NCBI GenBank assembly: GCA_002102555.1
Contig: MCFL01000157.1
Coordinates: 1 to 57,002, forward strand
Source of the DNA: Catenaria anguillulae PL171
Taxonomy: Eukaryota > Blastocladiomycota > Blastocladiomycetes > Blastocladiales > Catenariaceae
Direction: 5' to 3'
Length of the DNA: 57,002 nt
The position numbers and the translations under genes are program-made. The notes under the pieces were generated by a model, which worked only from the letters and a program-made list of their open reading frames with translations, had not been told where the DNA came from and did not search any database. This document shows positions 20,111 to 31,977 of this stretch, piece after piece. Each line of letters begins with the position of its first letter. Positions within the stretch are counted from its first letter, which is position 1.

Positions 20111-21454
20111 TTAGAGCTCCTCCTTGGCATCGTCCTCATCCTTCTCGGCCTCCTTCTTGATTTTCAACTTGCCCGCGGCAGCATCCGCAAACACCTTCAA
20201 AATGTTTGCCCTGCGCGTAAACAGATCCTTCTTGTCCTGCAACACCTGGTACTGCTCCAACAACTTTGCCAACCTGGTACGCTCCTTGTTGACGTAGCCA
20301 TCGCCAACCTTGATCACCTTCTGCATGACCTTGACGTACAGCTCGGCCGACTTTGGATCCGCAGCCTTCTTTGCCGCCTTTTTCGCAGCCTCAACCACCT
20401 CGGCGCGCTTGGTCTTGTCCGCGCCAACAAACTCAATCACAAGCGCCTCGAGGTCGGCCACCACACCTGCAGACGCGTCAAGACCGCCACCGGCGATGCG
20501 CTGCGTGCCAGCGTGTGCGTTGAGGAACGATACAAAGTCGTGCTCGGTCCGTCCACCATTGTAGTCGACGGCCTTCTTGTCCTTTGACCCAGCCGAAAAG
20601 TACTTGATGGTCGGGTAGCCTTCAATGCCAAAGCGGGTGGCAATGTCTGGGTGCGCCGTTGCGTCCAGGTTGGCAATGATCACATTGGGTTCGGTCGAGA
20701 AGGTGTTGGCCAAGGATTCGTAAATCTGTCCCAGCGATTTCGTAAGTGCCCGGACGACAAATGGAGACGAAAGAAAAGTTCCCCTCAGGACGTACAGGAG
20801 CAAGGTTCTTGCAATGACCGCACCATGGGGCATAGAATTCAACAAGCACATTCTTGCTGGGGTCCATGACAATCTTGTCAAAGGTGGCGGTTGTCAAAAC
20901 CGTGACATGCGACGGGGCCTTGTGAATCTTGGCACGCAACGACGTCTTGGACTGAATAAAGGTGGCGAAATCGTCAATGGAACGGCCGCCAGTGTAGTCC
21001 TCGGGCGTCTTGCTGCCCTTGGCGAACCATTTGAGTGTCGGGAAGCCTTGAACACCAAACCGCGTGCCGAGCTCCTTGTGAGCATCGGCATCGACCTTGG
21101 CGATCACGACTTGGTTGGCGGCGTGCTTGTAGGCGTTGCCTAGCTCTTCGTACGTCTGTTTGACGGGTCAGGTGAGCATTTATGTCTTGTCCGGGAGACA
21201 TTCGAGGTTACACGAGTCTCCAGGCGGCTGAAGCGAGACGAGGGAAAAGGGAAAGCGTCCCCAGGACGTACCGGAGCAAGGCTCTTACAATGACCACACC
21301 ATGGCGCATAGAACTCGACGAGGACATGCTTGGAGCCATCAACAACTTTGTCAAAGTTGTCGGGCGTCAGGTCAACCACGTTGGCGACGACGGCCACGAT
21401 CAGAGCGGCCAGCACGGCAATGACGCTGATTGGGTTCATGTTGGAATGTTTCAT
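20111..21454 (-). CDS. ER protein disulfide isomerase with two thioredoxin domains
   Basis: Oxidoreductase catalysing disulfide formation and isomerisation in the ER lumen. Exons 21272-21454, 20796-21155 and 20111-20725 give about 385 residues. The N-terminal signal peptide is [18 protein letters not shown]. Two thioredoxin domains each carry the active site FYAPWCGHC (KSLAP and KNLAP follow) and the cis-Pro GFPTLKWF or [10 protein letters not shown]-terminal helical ERp29-type D domain follows ([20 protein letters not shown]), and the chain ends in KEEL, a KDEL-like retrieval signal. This layout matches fungal and plant ERp38-type PDIs. Introns 21156-21271 and 20726-20795 fall at the same phase-0 spot in both domains, just after LAP. 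Start taken at [10 protein letters not shown] (21454); 21472 and 21439 are alternatives. Confidence 0.93.
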
Positions 21455-21730
21455 TGCAGTGGCGGAATGCATGTCAATACCAGCGACAGAGAATGAGACG
21501 GCGGAGAAGCCGTGCCAAGCAAGAAGGTGACGAGGGACGCGCCGCCGCTGCCGCTGCCGTCATTGCCACGTTGGCGGTTGGCGGCCGCAACGCATGATGA
21601 GATCGAAGGGCCGTCGGCTTCCATCCGCCTTAATAAGAGATTCCACGTGATCCATAAAATTGCAATGCCAATTCGTGAGTCCAGCACGCCCCAGTCGATG
21701 CATTTCCACTTGGCGCAATACGCTCGCGCA

Positions 21731-23639
21731 ATGGATCAACACATCATTCCTCCATCCCGCAAGCGCCGGGCCGCGCCATCCTCGTCAGACGATGACGACC
21801 ACGACCACGACCACGACCATGATGGGTCTTCCCTTGGCGACCGAGCCAGTGCCTTGTCCATGTCAATGTCGGTTGACGCGGCCATGTCTGATGACGATGG
21901 CGGCAATGGCAACATCGATACAGCTTCGCATAACAGTGCCACGCACAGCTCCAGCGGCCAGCCGCTCCCCAAGCGCATCAAGCTCGAGCCCGGCCTCGAC
22001 TCACACACAAACTCACATGCCACCTCGCGGTCTGGATCCGCAGCTGGATCCGTTTCTGCATCTGCACCAACAAGTGCCAACGGCTCGTCTCACAACTCGG
22101 CCGCAACTTCGCCCACCATCACCCCGCTCCACCCGCCCTCCTCTTCCTCCACTTCTGCAAAGAACCCGTCCCGCAACGCCCTCACGCTCAAAATCCCAAA
22201 AAAGGAACGCGATCCACTCATCAAGTCGCCCACGTCCGCCGACACGCTCGACAACGAGATCCGTTCTCCAACGGGCGATGCACCCGCCAATGCAACCACC
22301 ACGCACTCGCGCGCACCACCTACCGCACTCTCGCACCCACCAAATCCTGACCTATACTTGTCGCTGACCTCACCACACACCATCCCCATCGACGACCTGG
22401 TGCGCGCGCCCGCGCGCGGCATCTCCATCGCAATGCAAGAAGAAGCCCAGGACATTGTGCGCTTCCGTGCCGTGTACAATGACGGCGAACCGGAATCCAC
22501 CATCTTGCTCACGGGTTTGAAAAACATTTTCCAAAAACAACTGCCGAAAATGCCGCGCGATTATGTGGGCAAAGTCGTCTATGACAAGTATCACGCGAGC
22601 ATGTGCCTGTACAAGCCCGCAACCCTCGAGGTGGTGGGCGGCATCACGTACAAGCCCTTTTTCGACCGCAAGTTTATCGAGATTGTGTTTTGCGCCATTT
22701 CCAGCACCGAGCAGGTCAAGGGGTATGGCGCCAGACTCATGAACCATCTCAAGGACTATGTGCGGTCCACGGGCGACTTGCGCTACTTTTTGACGTGTGC
22801 CGACAATTACGCGATTGGGTACTTTCGTAAACAAGGATTTACCACCGAGATAACACTTGACAAGGCTGTGTGGATGGGGTACATCAAGGATTACGAGGGC
22901 GCGACCGTCATGCAGTGCACGCTGGTGCCCAGGGTCAAGTACTTGGATGTGCACGAGACGCTGGCCCAACAAAAGCGCGACTTGTACCATCGCATATTTC
23001 GGTACTCGAGATGCAACGTGATTCACCCTGGGTTGAGTGTGTTTCGCGTGGATGGCGGATTGCCCATCGACCCGATGAGCATCCCTGGATTGGGTTCGTT
23101 GACTCTTTTTCTAATTCTGTGTTCTATGATCTAGTCAATTGTTGACTCGACATCCTTAACATTCTCGCAGCGGAGACTGGCTGGACACCCGAACTGTCGC
23201 GCGAGCGCGCAAAGCCGCCCAAATCCCCGCTCTACATTCTCTTTACCCAACTGCTCGACGACATGCGCAACCATGCCGACTCGTGGCCGTTTTTGGAGCC
23301 CGTGGATCCCAACCATGTGCAGGGGTATTACGATATCATCAAGGAGCCCATGGGTACGCTTCCATTTCTCAAGCATTGAATCCGCCAGGCTCATGTCGCA
23401 TACTCACTCGCTTCTTTCATAAAGATTTGCGTACGCTTGAGCAAAACATTGAAGCCGACAGATACCACTCGCTCGAGTCGTTTGCGCGCGACGTGCAAAA
23501 GATTTTCGACAATTGCCGCACATTCAATGAGCCAACCACAAAGTATTACAAGGCGGGCAACGGGCTGGAACGCTACTTCAATGCCAGAAAGGACGAGTTG
23601 GCGAAAAAGTGCAAAGAAGAAGATTCGAGTCTAATCTGA
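21731..23639 (+). CDS. GCN5: Gcn5 histone acetyltransferase with bromodomain
   Basis: Catalytic subunit of SAGA/ADA complexes, acetylating histone H3. Exons 21731-23093, 23171-23353 and 23425-23639 give about 586 residues. The first ~220 residues are disordered, with an Asp-His repeat and many Ser. The GNAT domain spans [14 protein letters not shown] to the region around [13 protein letters not shown] and shows the catalytic-Glu block [20 protein letters not shown] (Glu in FIEIVF) and the acetyl-CoA loop [10 protein letters not shown]. The bromodomain follows intron 1 ([29 protein letters not shown], then [20 protein letters not shown]) and includes [17 protein letters not shown] with its acetyl-lysine Asn. 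Introns 23094-23170 and 23354-23424. MDQHII (21731) is preferred as start; an in-frame ATG at 21665 is possible. It shares a ~280-bp divergent promoter with the PDI gene. Confidence 0.95.
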
Positions 23640-23710
23640 GATGACGGGGATGATCACCTAAATATTGTACATTTATACCCTAACCACTACAAGTCATTGT
23701 TGGCTCATCA

Positions 23711-25883
23711 TCATTCTTTGCGCACGCGCTGATAAAACAACAAGTACGGGTTACTGTGCACTGCCTCAGCCTCGCTCACCCTCGTCACCCGTGCATCATT
23801 TGCGTGAACCCACCACTGCCGCCGATTGGCCCTCGTTTTCGCGTATCACCACTGGGTATGCGCCGCTTGTACCCCTCACCTCGGGGACAATGGGTGGCTG
23901 ATGCACCTTGACATAGGCCGTGTAATGGCCAAAGCTCATGCTGCCCGTATGCTCGACCACACCAAACAGCTCGTAATGTGCAGGGTCGGGCTGCGTGTCC
24001 GAGTCTGGGTCGGATTCGCGCAGCGACAGGTACGTTGGAAAGTCAAGCTTGGCCTTTTTGGAGCGTGCGGTGCGTTTGAGTTGGAAGCACAGAGTCGGGG
24101 CGAGGGACTTGATCATGTATCGCTTCGAGTGCGCGGTCGGCGGGGTCGACGGTTTGGGTTTTGGAGATGGTCGCTTGGTGTCGCCCTCATCGTCGGTATC
24201 CGACGCTGGATCTGTCAATACACCGTTGGCATCGGCACCCGTTTCAGCATCCTTGTCATCGTCGCCCGCCCATGGATCCCCTTCGCCCTCGCCGTCATCC
24301 TCGTCCACATCCGACTCGTTGGCCGAAGCGTCGGGATCGTTGGCGTCTGGCTCGTGTGGCTCTACCTTCTCTTGCACGGCCACAGGACTTTGCCGCGATG
24401 GACACGATTCCTCTTCACAAGAGTAGAGGACCTGATCCTCGGCGAAAAACTGGGCGAGCGACGAACCCAGCGAAGCGCTCATGACGAGCGAAAAGTCGAA
24501 AAACGGTTCGGGAACGGTTTGCACCTGCCAACACATTATGTCACATAAGAGTGAGATGGATATCACAGGCCGCAAGCTACAGTACATACCTTGCCGCACG
24601 ACAAGCACTTGATGCAGCTCAACAACTCGCTACGGAACGCCTGCGCAACCGGACTTTGTTCCACATCCTCGGTTTCACACTCTTGGTCCTCACCCTCATT
24701 GTCTTGGCCCGCTTCTTCACGTTGCGCCTTGACCCGCTTTCCATGCTCAGTATCAATCACATCCACCAAGCACCGCATCATCTCATGCGAGTCATTCTGC
24801 CTGCTGAAGCTGCGAAACTCGCGAAACCTGCGGCCCAGCTCGCTCAGCACCCCGCCCGGATGCAGCGTGGGCGATCCAACACTGATGTGCATGTCGCGCA
24901 AGAAGGCGTAGAAAGCACTCGAAAGCAGATCCATGTCGTCGCAGTCGGCCGCCGAAGGAACAGCCAAGTGCCGGGCGTGCGCAAGGCATTGCAAGAGCGC
25001 TGCGGCATAACAGGTGTTGCCGAGATTGGTGAGGCCGTGGACGCCCAGAGCTAGGTAGTCGTTGGGCTTGAGGGCTGGTGCGCGCTTGGATGAGCCAGAG
25101 GATGATGACGGGGCAGAGGGAGAGGGTGCGGCGTCAAAGGGCGAAAAGTCCCGGACATGACCCGATTTGTTTGAAGTGGCTGCATCTGAAATGGAAACGG
25201 CCTCGAGTCGTTTGCGAACCGCACTGAGTGCATCGAGATACAGCGGGTTCTTTGGGGTGGCAAGCTCGACGGCGCACTCTGTGCATGCGAACCGCAGGGT
25301 GCCAGCGCCAATGGCCGCTTCGAGATCGGCCGACGAGTAAGACGTTGTGCGCGAGGAGAGTGGAAAGGAGAGAAAGGTCGGGTGGTCGTGAGCGCCGAGA
25401 TCCGGTTGGCAAACGAGGCGCATGCAGCACAGGCAGAACCATAGCGGTGTGGAACCGGAGCGATTCGATCGACAGGACTACAAATTCATCTTTACACTGT
25501 GAGCGATTTGCAAATGGGCTGGATAGTCGAGCATCTGACGCACGGATTCGCCGCAGGCAGCAGGCGAGCCTGAAAACGCAGCACAAGCTGCTGTTGTGAG
25601 CTTTTTCAGTTTGATGCCGGACTTGACGTGCGGACATTTCTTGTTGGACGCCGATGCGAATTCACTGTAACACCAGGGCATGCCGGTGTGTCAGTTGCGC
25701 TGACCTGGTCCTCGGTCGCCATCAATGGACTTACCTGTCATTGGATGGCGAGGGCGTGGCACTTGTGCTGGTAATGGTGCTGGTGGCAGTTGCCTTGAGA
25801 GCCTCCTCGGTGCGCTTGCGAGCCTGCTTCTTTTCGGCCTCTCGCTCGGCCTTCTTGGCAGCTGCCCGAGCCTTTCCTCCCAT
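23711..25883 (-). CDS. USP16/45-like ubiquitin hydrolase
   Basis: Cysteine protease that removes ubiquitin; the family includes the H2A deubiquitinase USP16. Five exons (25735-25883, 25544-25664, 24590-25477, 23880-24524, 23711-23815) give about 635 residues. The N terminus is a Lys/Ala-rich coil (MGGKARAAAKKAEREAEKKQ). A ZnF-UBP follows: CPHVKSGIKLKKLTTAAC, then after a 66-bp intron WFCLCCMRLVC and later FACTECAVELATP. The USP domain has the Cys box GLTNLGNTCYAAALLQC, the QNDSHEMMRCLVD block, the His box HTGSMSFGHYTAYVKV and, in the last exon, WWVHANDARVTRVSEAEAVH with the third catalytic residue and final LLFY. An acidic insert (about residues 415-460) splits the catalytic domain, as in USP16. 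Stop is 71 bp from the Gcn5 stop. Confidence 0.9.
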
Positions 25884-26114
25884 GCTGGCGATGCTGACGA
25901 CTTGGGATAGCTTGGATATTCGAGTCTCGCACTGACTGGGCCAATTGCCTCATGTCACACTGCGCTGCATCCATGGGTTGAGCGGCCTTCAATACCGCCG
26001 CCATCAACGTTTTAATGGACCACCGGCCTTGTCTCGCGCAAATGGTTTTCTGATCCGGCAGCACTTTGCAATTGGTCACCTTGACACTGCATTGTATTGA
26101 TTGACCAGACTCGC

Positions 26115-27754
26115 ATGCAATACTTACCAGACACAATGGAAACATCTCATTCACATGCATTGATCCCACTCACCGCCGCTCTGCACGAGTACACGTCACA
26201 TGTCAACGACGAGTCGGACAAAAGTCTCCCCACCCAAGTTCAGGATGCACTCGACCTTGCTGGCCCAAGCGGATACGCCGTGTGGCAGGCCGCCACGAAT
26301 TCCATATCCGCCGAGGCCTTGTCATGGCAAGCGCAACACTGCCGACAGGTGCCAGGCTGCCAAGCGTCGGATCAAGACACCTTGATTCTAGAAACACTCG
26401 ATCTCCTCGAGTTTGCCAACACTGTGATCCAGTCTCGCCCGTACCACACTGTCCAACACCATCATCGGGTCCTGTATCAACTTGCCGCCGTTGCTGTTGC
26501 TTGCGCACACATTGCTGCTGCACACGACACCCTTTCCAAAGATGACGCTGGAAGCATGTCTCACCGCGATCAGGTTGGAGCCAATGCGCACGCAGAGCAC
26601 TTGATTACTCGGGCACTTCATGCGCTGGATGAGGCCATGATTGTCACGGGGTTTCCGTTGGCAAAAACACATCTCATGGCCGTCGTGTATCAGCTTCATG
26701 ATGTGCTTCCTGCACCTCCTTCCGTTGTTTCACCCATGGACCCAGGTTCATCTCGATCAGATCAAGTCTTTTTATCGCCTTCCAGCAGCCCAGGATCGAT
26801 TCCCGTTTCGGCCGCCGGACTGCACCGATTCTCGCCTGTCCGTGAAATCACTCTTGATGACTCTTTTACACCATCCGTGTACCGCGACTTGATCCAAGCA
26901 CCATTCGTGATTCGGGATGCGATCCAGCACTGGCCCGCGCTGCAGCTGTGGACACTCGAGTATCTCAACAAGTCAGCGGGCCATCGACTTGTTCCCGTAG
27001 AGCTGGGCTCAACTTACCTCGATTCGGCATGGTCGCAGAGCCTCATGACGTTGAACCAGTTTCTTCGCGTGCATGTCATGCCGGCGGCGCATCGTGTGCA
27101 GTCCGATGATGATGATGAGCCGGGGACGGTCGGCTACCTCGCACAGTACAATTTATTTGCATTGTTGCCTCATTTACGCTCCCACACCTCGATTCCCGAC
27201 CAAATCCACGTCCTCATGGCTGCAACGGCACCCGAATCTGATCCAGCCTCTCACCTCCCTCACGAAAGCAAAAAGCGACGGACAAACTCGAGCACGAGCG
27301 ATGCACACACACCAAAACCATCTCTCGACAATACGGATGCGATCCGAATCAACGCCTGGTTTGGTCCACGAGGAACCGTGACGCCGCTTCATCACGACGG
27401 CAACCTCAACAACATGTTTGCACAAGTCGTCGGATCCAAACGCGTTGTGCTATTCCCACCGTCAGACTCGCACCTGTTGGCAGATCTCGACGGCATGTTG
27501 CACAATACGAGCTCGGTGGACGTGCGCAAGTGGCCAGAAGAAGTGGAGGCACGACTCGAGCTTGCGCAGGCACATGGTGTCGAGGCGGTTTGTCGGGCTG
27601 GTGATTTGCTGTACATTCCGGTACGCGCTCTTCGCTCTTCCATCGCATGGCATTGTGGATGCTGATCTGACACCTACTATCGTATGCCCAGCCCAACTAC
27701 TGGCACCATGTCGAAAGTCTCGCAACCTCATTTTCCGTGTCATTTTGGTTTTGA
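26115..27754 (+). CDS. KDM8: KDM8/JMJD5 JmjC-domain oxygenase
   Basis: Fe(II)/2-oxoglutarate-dependent JmjC enzyme of the KDM8 type (protein hydroxylase or histone-tail protease activities are reported for animal members). Exons 26115-27620 and 27692-27754 give about 522 residues. The N-terminal half is helical, as in JMJD5. The JmjC core has APFVIRDAIQHWPAL, INAWFGPRGTVTPLHHDGNL with the His and Asp iron ligands, QVVGSKRVVLFPP, HNTSSVDV and, across the intron, GDLLYIP to PNYWHHVESL (third iron ligand), ending SFSVSFWF like the human protein. The short last exon is needed for an intact domain. Start ambiguous between ATGs at 26115 and 26136. Divergent from the USP16-like gene with ~230 bp between them. 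Confidence 0.92.
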
Positions 27755-28687
27755 CCGACTCGCTGAGTTCAAGGTGAATCATGTGGCCATGTGGCCGGGC
27801 TAAATGTGAATACATGCTCTCCGTTGTTCCTGAGATGAGCTGAGGCTGCTGGTTTGCGGTCGCTCGAATCTGTCCAGTGAGGAAACGGGGCCGTGGGATG
27901 ACAGCTGCACGTCGAGGTCACGGCGCGCCCATCGCTTGGCGGATGGTCGTGGCTGGCTCGATCGAGTCACGGCACTTCTCCACCTAACACAAACAAACAG
28001 GAAATGCGCTCAATTAGTGCTGTGGTGGCTCACGCCCAGACTGATCGGTGAAAAAGGACCGCATTTCATGGCATACACTCACGTTGGACTGAGTGTTTTG
28101 CGTGTGCGCCCCTCGATTCATGAACGCGTCGGCACCAGCCGTGGGCTCAACGTCGAGTTCAAGCCCGCAAGCCTCGTATTGAAGCCCTGTCAAATCCATG
28201 AAGAGCCCTCGTACAATTCCCAAATAAGCCAGCCAGTGAGAAATGCGGAAAATGAAGGCATTTTGGTCCGTGCATGACCTCGCCATATGTCGGCCGACTC
28301 GCAGGGGGCTCTAACGAGCCCCGCCATCCCCACCGGATGCTGCGCTTCCCTTCCATTATTTTTGTGCTTCAGAGCTCGCTACAAATGCTCGGTGCTCCCC
28401 GCATCATCAATGGCGTCCCAAATCGCTTGTTGATACACTGATTCTTTACACCGTTTCGAGAGATACACTTGCTCTGGCAGCCTACACTTCTCTCCGACGC
28501 CCAACAACCGCAACCTTCCTCCATCTCCCACCCGCCCAACTATCCTATAGACTCGTCCTGCTTTGCCGTTTGTGCATAGACTTTCTGCTTCCCGCTCACT
28601 CAGCACGTTGTTCAACCCCCTCAAGTCTCCAAAATTGGCGCCTGTACGCCTTCATCCACATCTCCATCCATCCTCCATTCGCCGAAA
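27755..28687. other. Intergenic stretch, no gene recognised
   Basis: No convincing coding sequence. The open frame at 27936-28277 has no family resemblance. The right end should hold the promoter of the CAP gene. Confidence 0.45.
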
Positions 28688-29764
28688 ATGCAAGCCTCCA
28701 TCCTCCTCCTCATCGCCCTCGCCGCCGTCTCGGCCAACGCCAACTCTGTTGGTGGACCCGACAACGGTGCCCCGACCGGCCCCGCCCTGTCCATTCCGTC
28801 GTCTCCCGTCGAGCAATACCAGCAAGAGCTCCTCAACCTGGTCAACAACCGTATGTTTTTTATTCATCATTATCGTTCTTTGGCCGCTGTGCGCAGCCAC
28901 GGCGCGACACGGCGCGTCGCGTGCGGCTTAGCTCCAAGTTTTTCTCACGCGTCCCCCCACTCATCACCAGACCGTGCTCGCATCGGAGCTCAGCCTCTCT
29001 GCTTGACTTCTGGCCTTATTGTCTCGTCGCAAAAGCATTCCAATGACATGGCCCGCGGCAAGTTCATGTCGCACACCGGCTCGGACGGCACGGACCCGTT
29101 CCAGCGCATGCGTCAAGTCGGATATGCCGGATTTCAAGGCGCCGCTGAAAACGTTGCCTTCGGGTCGACTGGCGGCTCCCTCCGCTACGAAACTCCGGCC
29201 GCCGTCTTCAAAGGCTGGATGGATTCGCCTGGCCATCGTACCAACATCGAAAACAAGAGTTTCAACCAAATGGGCGGTGCCCGCGCCGTCGGGGCGTGCC
29301 CTGGGTCCGGATACGGCCAGTGCGCGTACTGGACGCAAAACTTTGGCAAGCAAGACACTGGCCGGTTCCCCTGCATCGGTTCCGGCTATGGCTCTGCGCC
29401 GCCACCCAACGTGCCCGCACCTGCTCCCGTCCAACCGCCGCGCGTGATTCCCACTGTGGCGCCCGCACCCAAGCCCGTTCAACCGGCCCCGGTCAAGCCT
29501 GTCCAGCCCGCTCCGCAACCGCAGCCAACCAAGGCCCCGACTCCCCCGTCTGGTGGCGGCTACGTCCAACCGCCCGTGTCGTCTGCCATTCCCACCAACG
29601 TTGTTGTGCCGACGCCCGCACCCGTCAACCCCGGATACGGTGGCCCTGCCCCCACGCAGCCCGCCAAGCGCAAGATCCGCAAGTGCAAGCCCCGCACGCG
29701 GTCTGCCGCGTTGCCCACGCAAACTGCCGCGCCTGTCAGTAAGGGCGGATACGGCGGTTACTAA
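28688..29764 (+). CDS. Secreted CAP/PR-1 (SCP) domain protein
   Basis: Extracellular CAP-superfamily protein; fungal members bind sterols or fatty acids or act at the cell surface. Exons 28688-28850 and 28971-29764 give about 318 residues. Signal peptide QASILLLIALAAVSANA. The CAP domain opens with EQYQQELLNLVNN and, across the 120-bp intron, HRARIGAQPLCLTSGL, QKHSNDMARGKFMSHTG (cavity His), GAAENVAFG (cavity Glu), GWMDSPGHRTNI and YWTQNFGK. The last ~120 residues are Pro-rich (repeated PAPxPVQP), then a basic patch KRKIRKCKPRTR and a Gly-Tyr end. The tail may anchor it in the wall; that is inference. Confidence 0.92.
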   Translation: MQASILLLIALAAVSANANSVGGPDNGAPTGPALSIPSSPVEQYQQELLNLVNNRMFFIHHYRSLAAVRSHGATRRVACGLAPSFSHASPHSSPDRARIGAQPLCLTSGLIVSSQKHSNDMARGKFMSHTGSDGTDPFQRMRQVGYAGFQGAAENVAFGSTGGSLRYETPAAVFKGWMDSPGHRTNIENKSFNQMGGARAVGACPGSGYGQCAYWTQNFGKQDTGRFPCIGSGYGSAPPPNVPAPAPVQPPRVIPTVAPAPKPVQPAPVKPVQPAPQPQPTKAPTPPSGGGYVQPPVSSAIPTNVVVPTPAPVNPGYGGPAPTQPAKRKIRKCKPRTRSAALPTQTAAPVSKGGYGGY

Positions 29765-30594
29765 GTTGTCGAGAGGCTCGCGTTGAGGATGCGTGTCCGG
29801 CATGTGGTTACCTTTATCTCCCCCCTTACGTTGCCTTGATGGTACCACCCTTTCCCGCCTCGCTTACATTCGTCGTTAGGATTTTGGATCTACATTTGTA
29901 CTACTCGCCCCCATTTTCTTGTTGACTCATTGATGCCGTGTGCTCTATCCTTCGGGAGCGAAAGAAAAGCAGCAGACTCCCCTCTCCTCGGTCTGGGTTG
30001 TCGGTGTTGAGATGTGGTCCTGTCTTTGCGGCGGGTGCTGGCTCCCCTTTGTCTCACATGCCTCACCCACCTCCCGTATCTCTCGAACGTGTATTGTTTT
30101 GTATTTGCTTTTTCTCTTTCCCCTCTCCCCCTCCATTGCCCTATTTCTGTCCACCATTCCGAATGTACTGTTCCAATATCAACAGCACACATAGAGCCTA
30201 GACATTTTTGATTCACTTGGTGGCCTGCCTCTGTCTCGAGTCCTGACGAATAACGTCGATGAGCGCTGAAGCACCGTTCCTGTGGCAGTACTCTGTCTCT
30301 CCAATTGTGGTTCTTGTGGTTCTGTTATGTGTGCACCTTTCGTTTGACTCGAAAGTCGCATCCGCGCCGTCAAGCACTCGAGCACTCGACAGACTCGCTG
30401 GCGCCCTGTTGCCAGCGGGGACACGCGTTTGGGGCGGTCTCTCCTTTTGACTCCGATTTGAATTTGCGATCATTTCTTGTCTCTTGACTTAGTACATACA
30501 ATCCTTCCCGCAATGATACTGACAGTGCCAGTACAGTGCCAATCTTTCCGTTCCCATCTAAGCGGTGTCCCAGACAGAACCGATATGATCCATC
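29765..30594. other. Intergenic stretch, no gene recognised
   Basis: Contains T/C-rich tracts (30040-30140) but no recognisable gene or repeat. Confidence 0.45.
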
Positions 30595-31394
30595 ATGTCA
30601 CAGTCACACACACCCCTTGCCTCGCCCAGTCGCACGGCAACCCATTCCCATTCCCACAAACAGCCATGTCTACCAACGACGTCAAACCAAACCGGCAACT
30701 CTCGCCTTCGAATTGACCCTCACAGGTCCTCTGCCGCTACTGTCCACTTGAGCGGCCGACTTCCGCTTTCCGAGTCACGTATGTCAGTGCCATGATCAAC
30801 CATGATCCGAATCGTCCGCCGAGCCCCCCTCCGGAGCCGGCTCCGAGTCCTGTCGAGGCAATTTTCAAGACCTGAACGGCAGCTTGGAGTCCGATTTCGG
30901 AGTGTCCACCTCCGACCATGGCTCGACTGAAGCTGCACCGACGAAGTGCCCAGATGCGCGCCACCGGCAGTTGACCAAGGTGATGACCATCAGCTCGGAT
31001 TGTGCCAACCTGGCCTCGGACCGCAGCACACCAAAACAGCCCCCAAGACGCTCATGAAGGAGACGCCGCCGCGTCACGCCATCGACCAAGGTCGTTTCTT
31101 TGATCAGCTTGGACCAATGCGGCGCGCGATCACAGGCACGCCCGCCGTTGCCGCTTATGAGCCGCGCTACATTCGCAACGGAAGCCCTTCGGCAGCGACG
31201 CCGACGATGAGGAGGAGGAACAGCTTGCTGGCGAATACGATGACACCGATTTCACTGGGCTGGTCAACTATAGGTTTTGCACCACCTCTGCCAACGACCA
31301 TGACGGCGACTACACCAACAACAAGTACGAAGAGGAGCAAGACGACGACCAAAACGACGTCCCCCACGACATGCCGCTCGTATTGTCCCCGTAG
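30595..31394 (+). pseudogene. Hypothetical Ser/Pro/acid-rich gene, unresolved or decayed
   Basis: Coding-like blocks follow one another on the plus strand: MSQSHTPLASPSRTATHSHS onward (from 30595), a good GTATGT donor near 30779 with acceptor near 30869 joining LSGRLPLSES to HLNGSLESDFGVSTSD, then KTLMKETPPRHAIDQGRFFD and AAYEPRYIRNG, and an acidic end DADDEEEEQLAGEYDDTD to DVPHDMPLVLSP with TAG at 31392. The last blocks lie in different frames with no clear introns between them. It is either a gene with assembly errors or a remnant. No domain recognised; all residues are low-complexity. It lies ~480 bp left of the DIRS element. Confidence 0.3.
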
Positions 31395-31878
31395 GAACTT
31401 GGTCTCAGGGGTCATGTCTCCAACAGCATTGTCTCGTCGATGGCTCCACCTTCTTCCATCATGCGACCGACACAAACAAGAATCCCGACTTGTCGAGTCA
31501 CACTGCCAGCTGCATCTATGTACTTTTGGCGGATCCCAGCTTTTCTATCTGTGAGGCTGCATTCATGGTGGCCACTTCAGTCTGGGCGGTCTTGGCGCAC
31601 TTGTCCATCAAGGAGGATCAATTCAGCTGGATACCCCACAACACATCTGAGTAATTGAATATGAGACGGGAGATTAGATGAGTGTGGCCAGTGACATTCC
31701 ATGCATCTATTGCCGAAAATCGGGCAATCCCAACCCATTCTGACACATGGTTTCTACATGTTCTGGTATGGCCCTGCTTGCAAATTGGGCTCATTCCTGC
31801 GCAATCTCGCAAACGAGCTGGCTGCCTCGCTGGTCCAATGCCACAACACTCGTGGTGCAGCAACTGATTTCCTTTGAT
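31395..31878. other. Left flank of the retroelement, no gene recognised
   Basis: No convincing coding sequence or repeat seen. It ends at the left boundary of the DIRS element. Confidence 0.45.
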
Positions 31879-31977
31879 CTGAAGTGTATCCGAGCAGCGT
31901 AGCGAAGGCGGTGCTTGCACCGCCGGAAGCGCAGCTGCGAGGATATGCAAGGGTATCCGAACGCAGCTGAGGAGGAG

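Noticed and set aside
25478-25543. An 18-bp intron in the USP16-like gene
   Set aside because: A normal 66-bp intron with a GTGCGT donor explains the same frame change and keeps the zinc-finger spacing.
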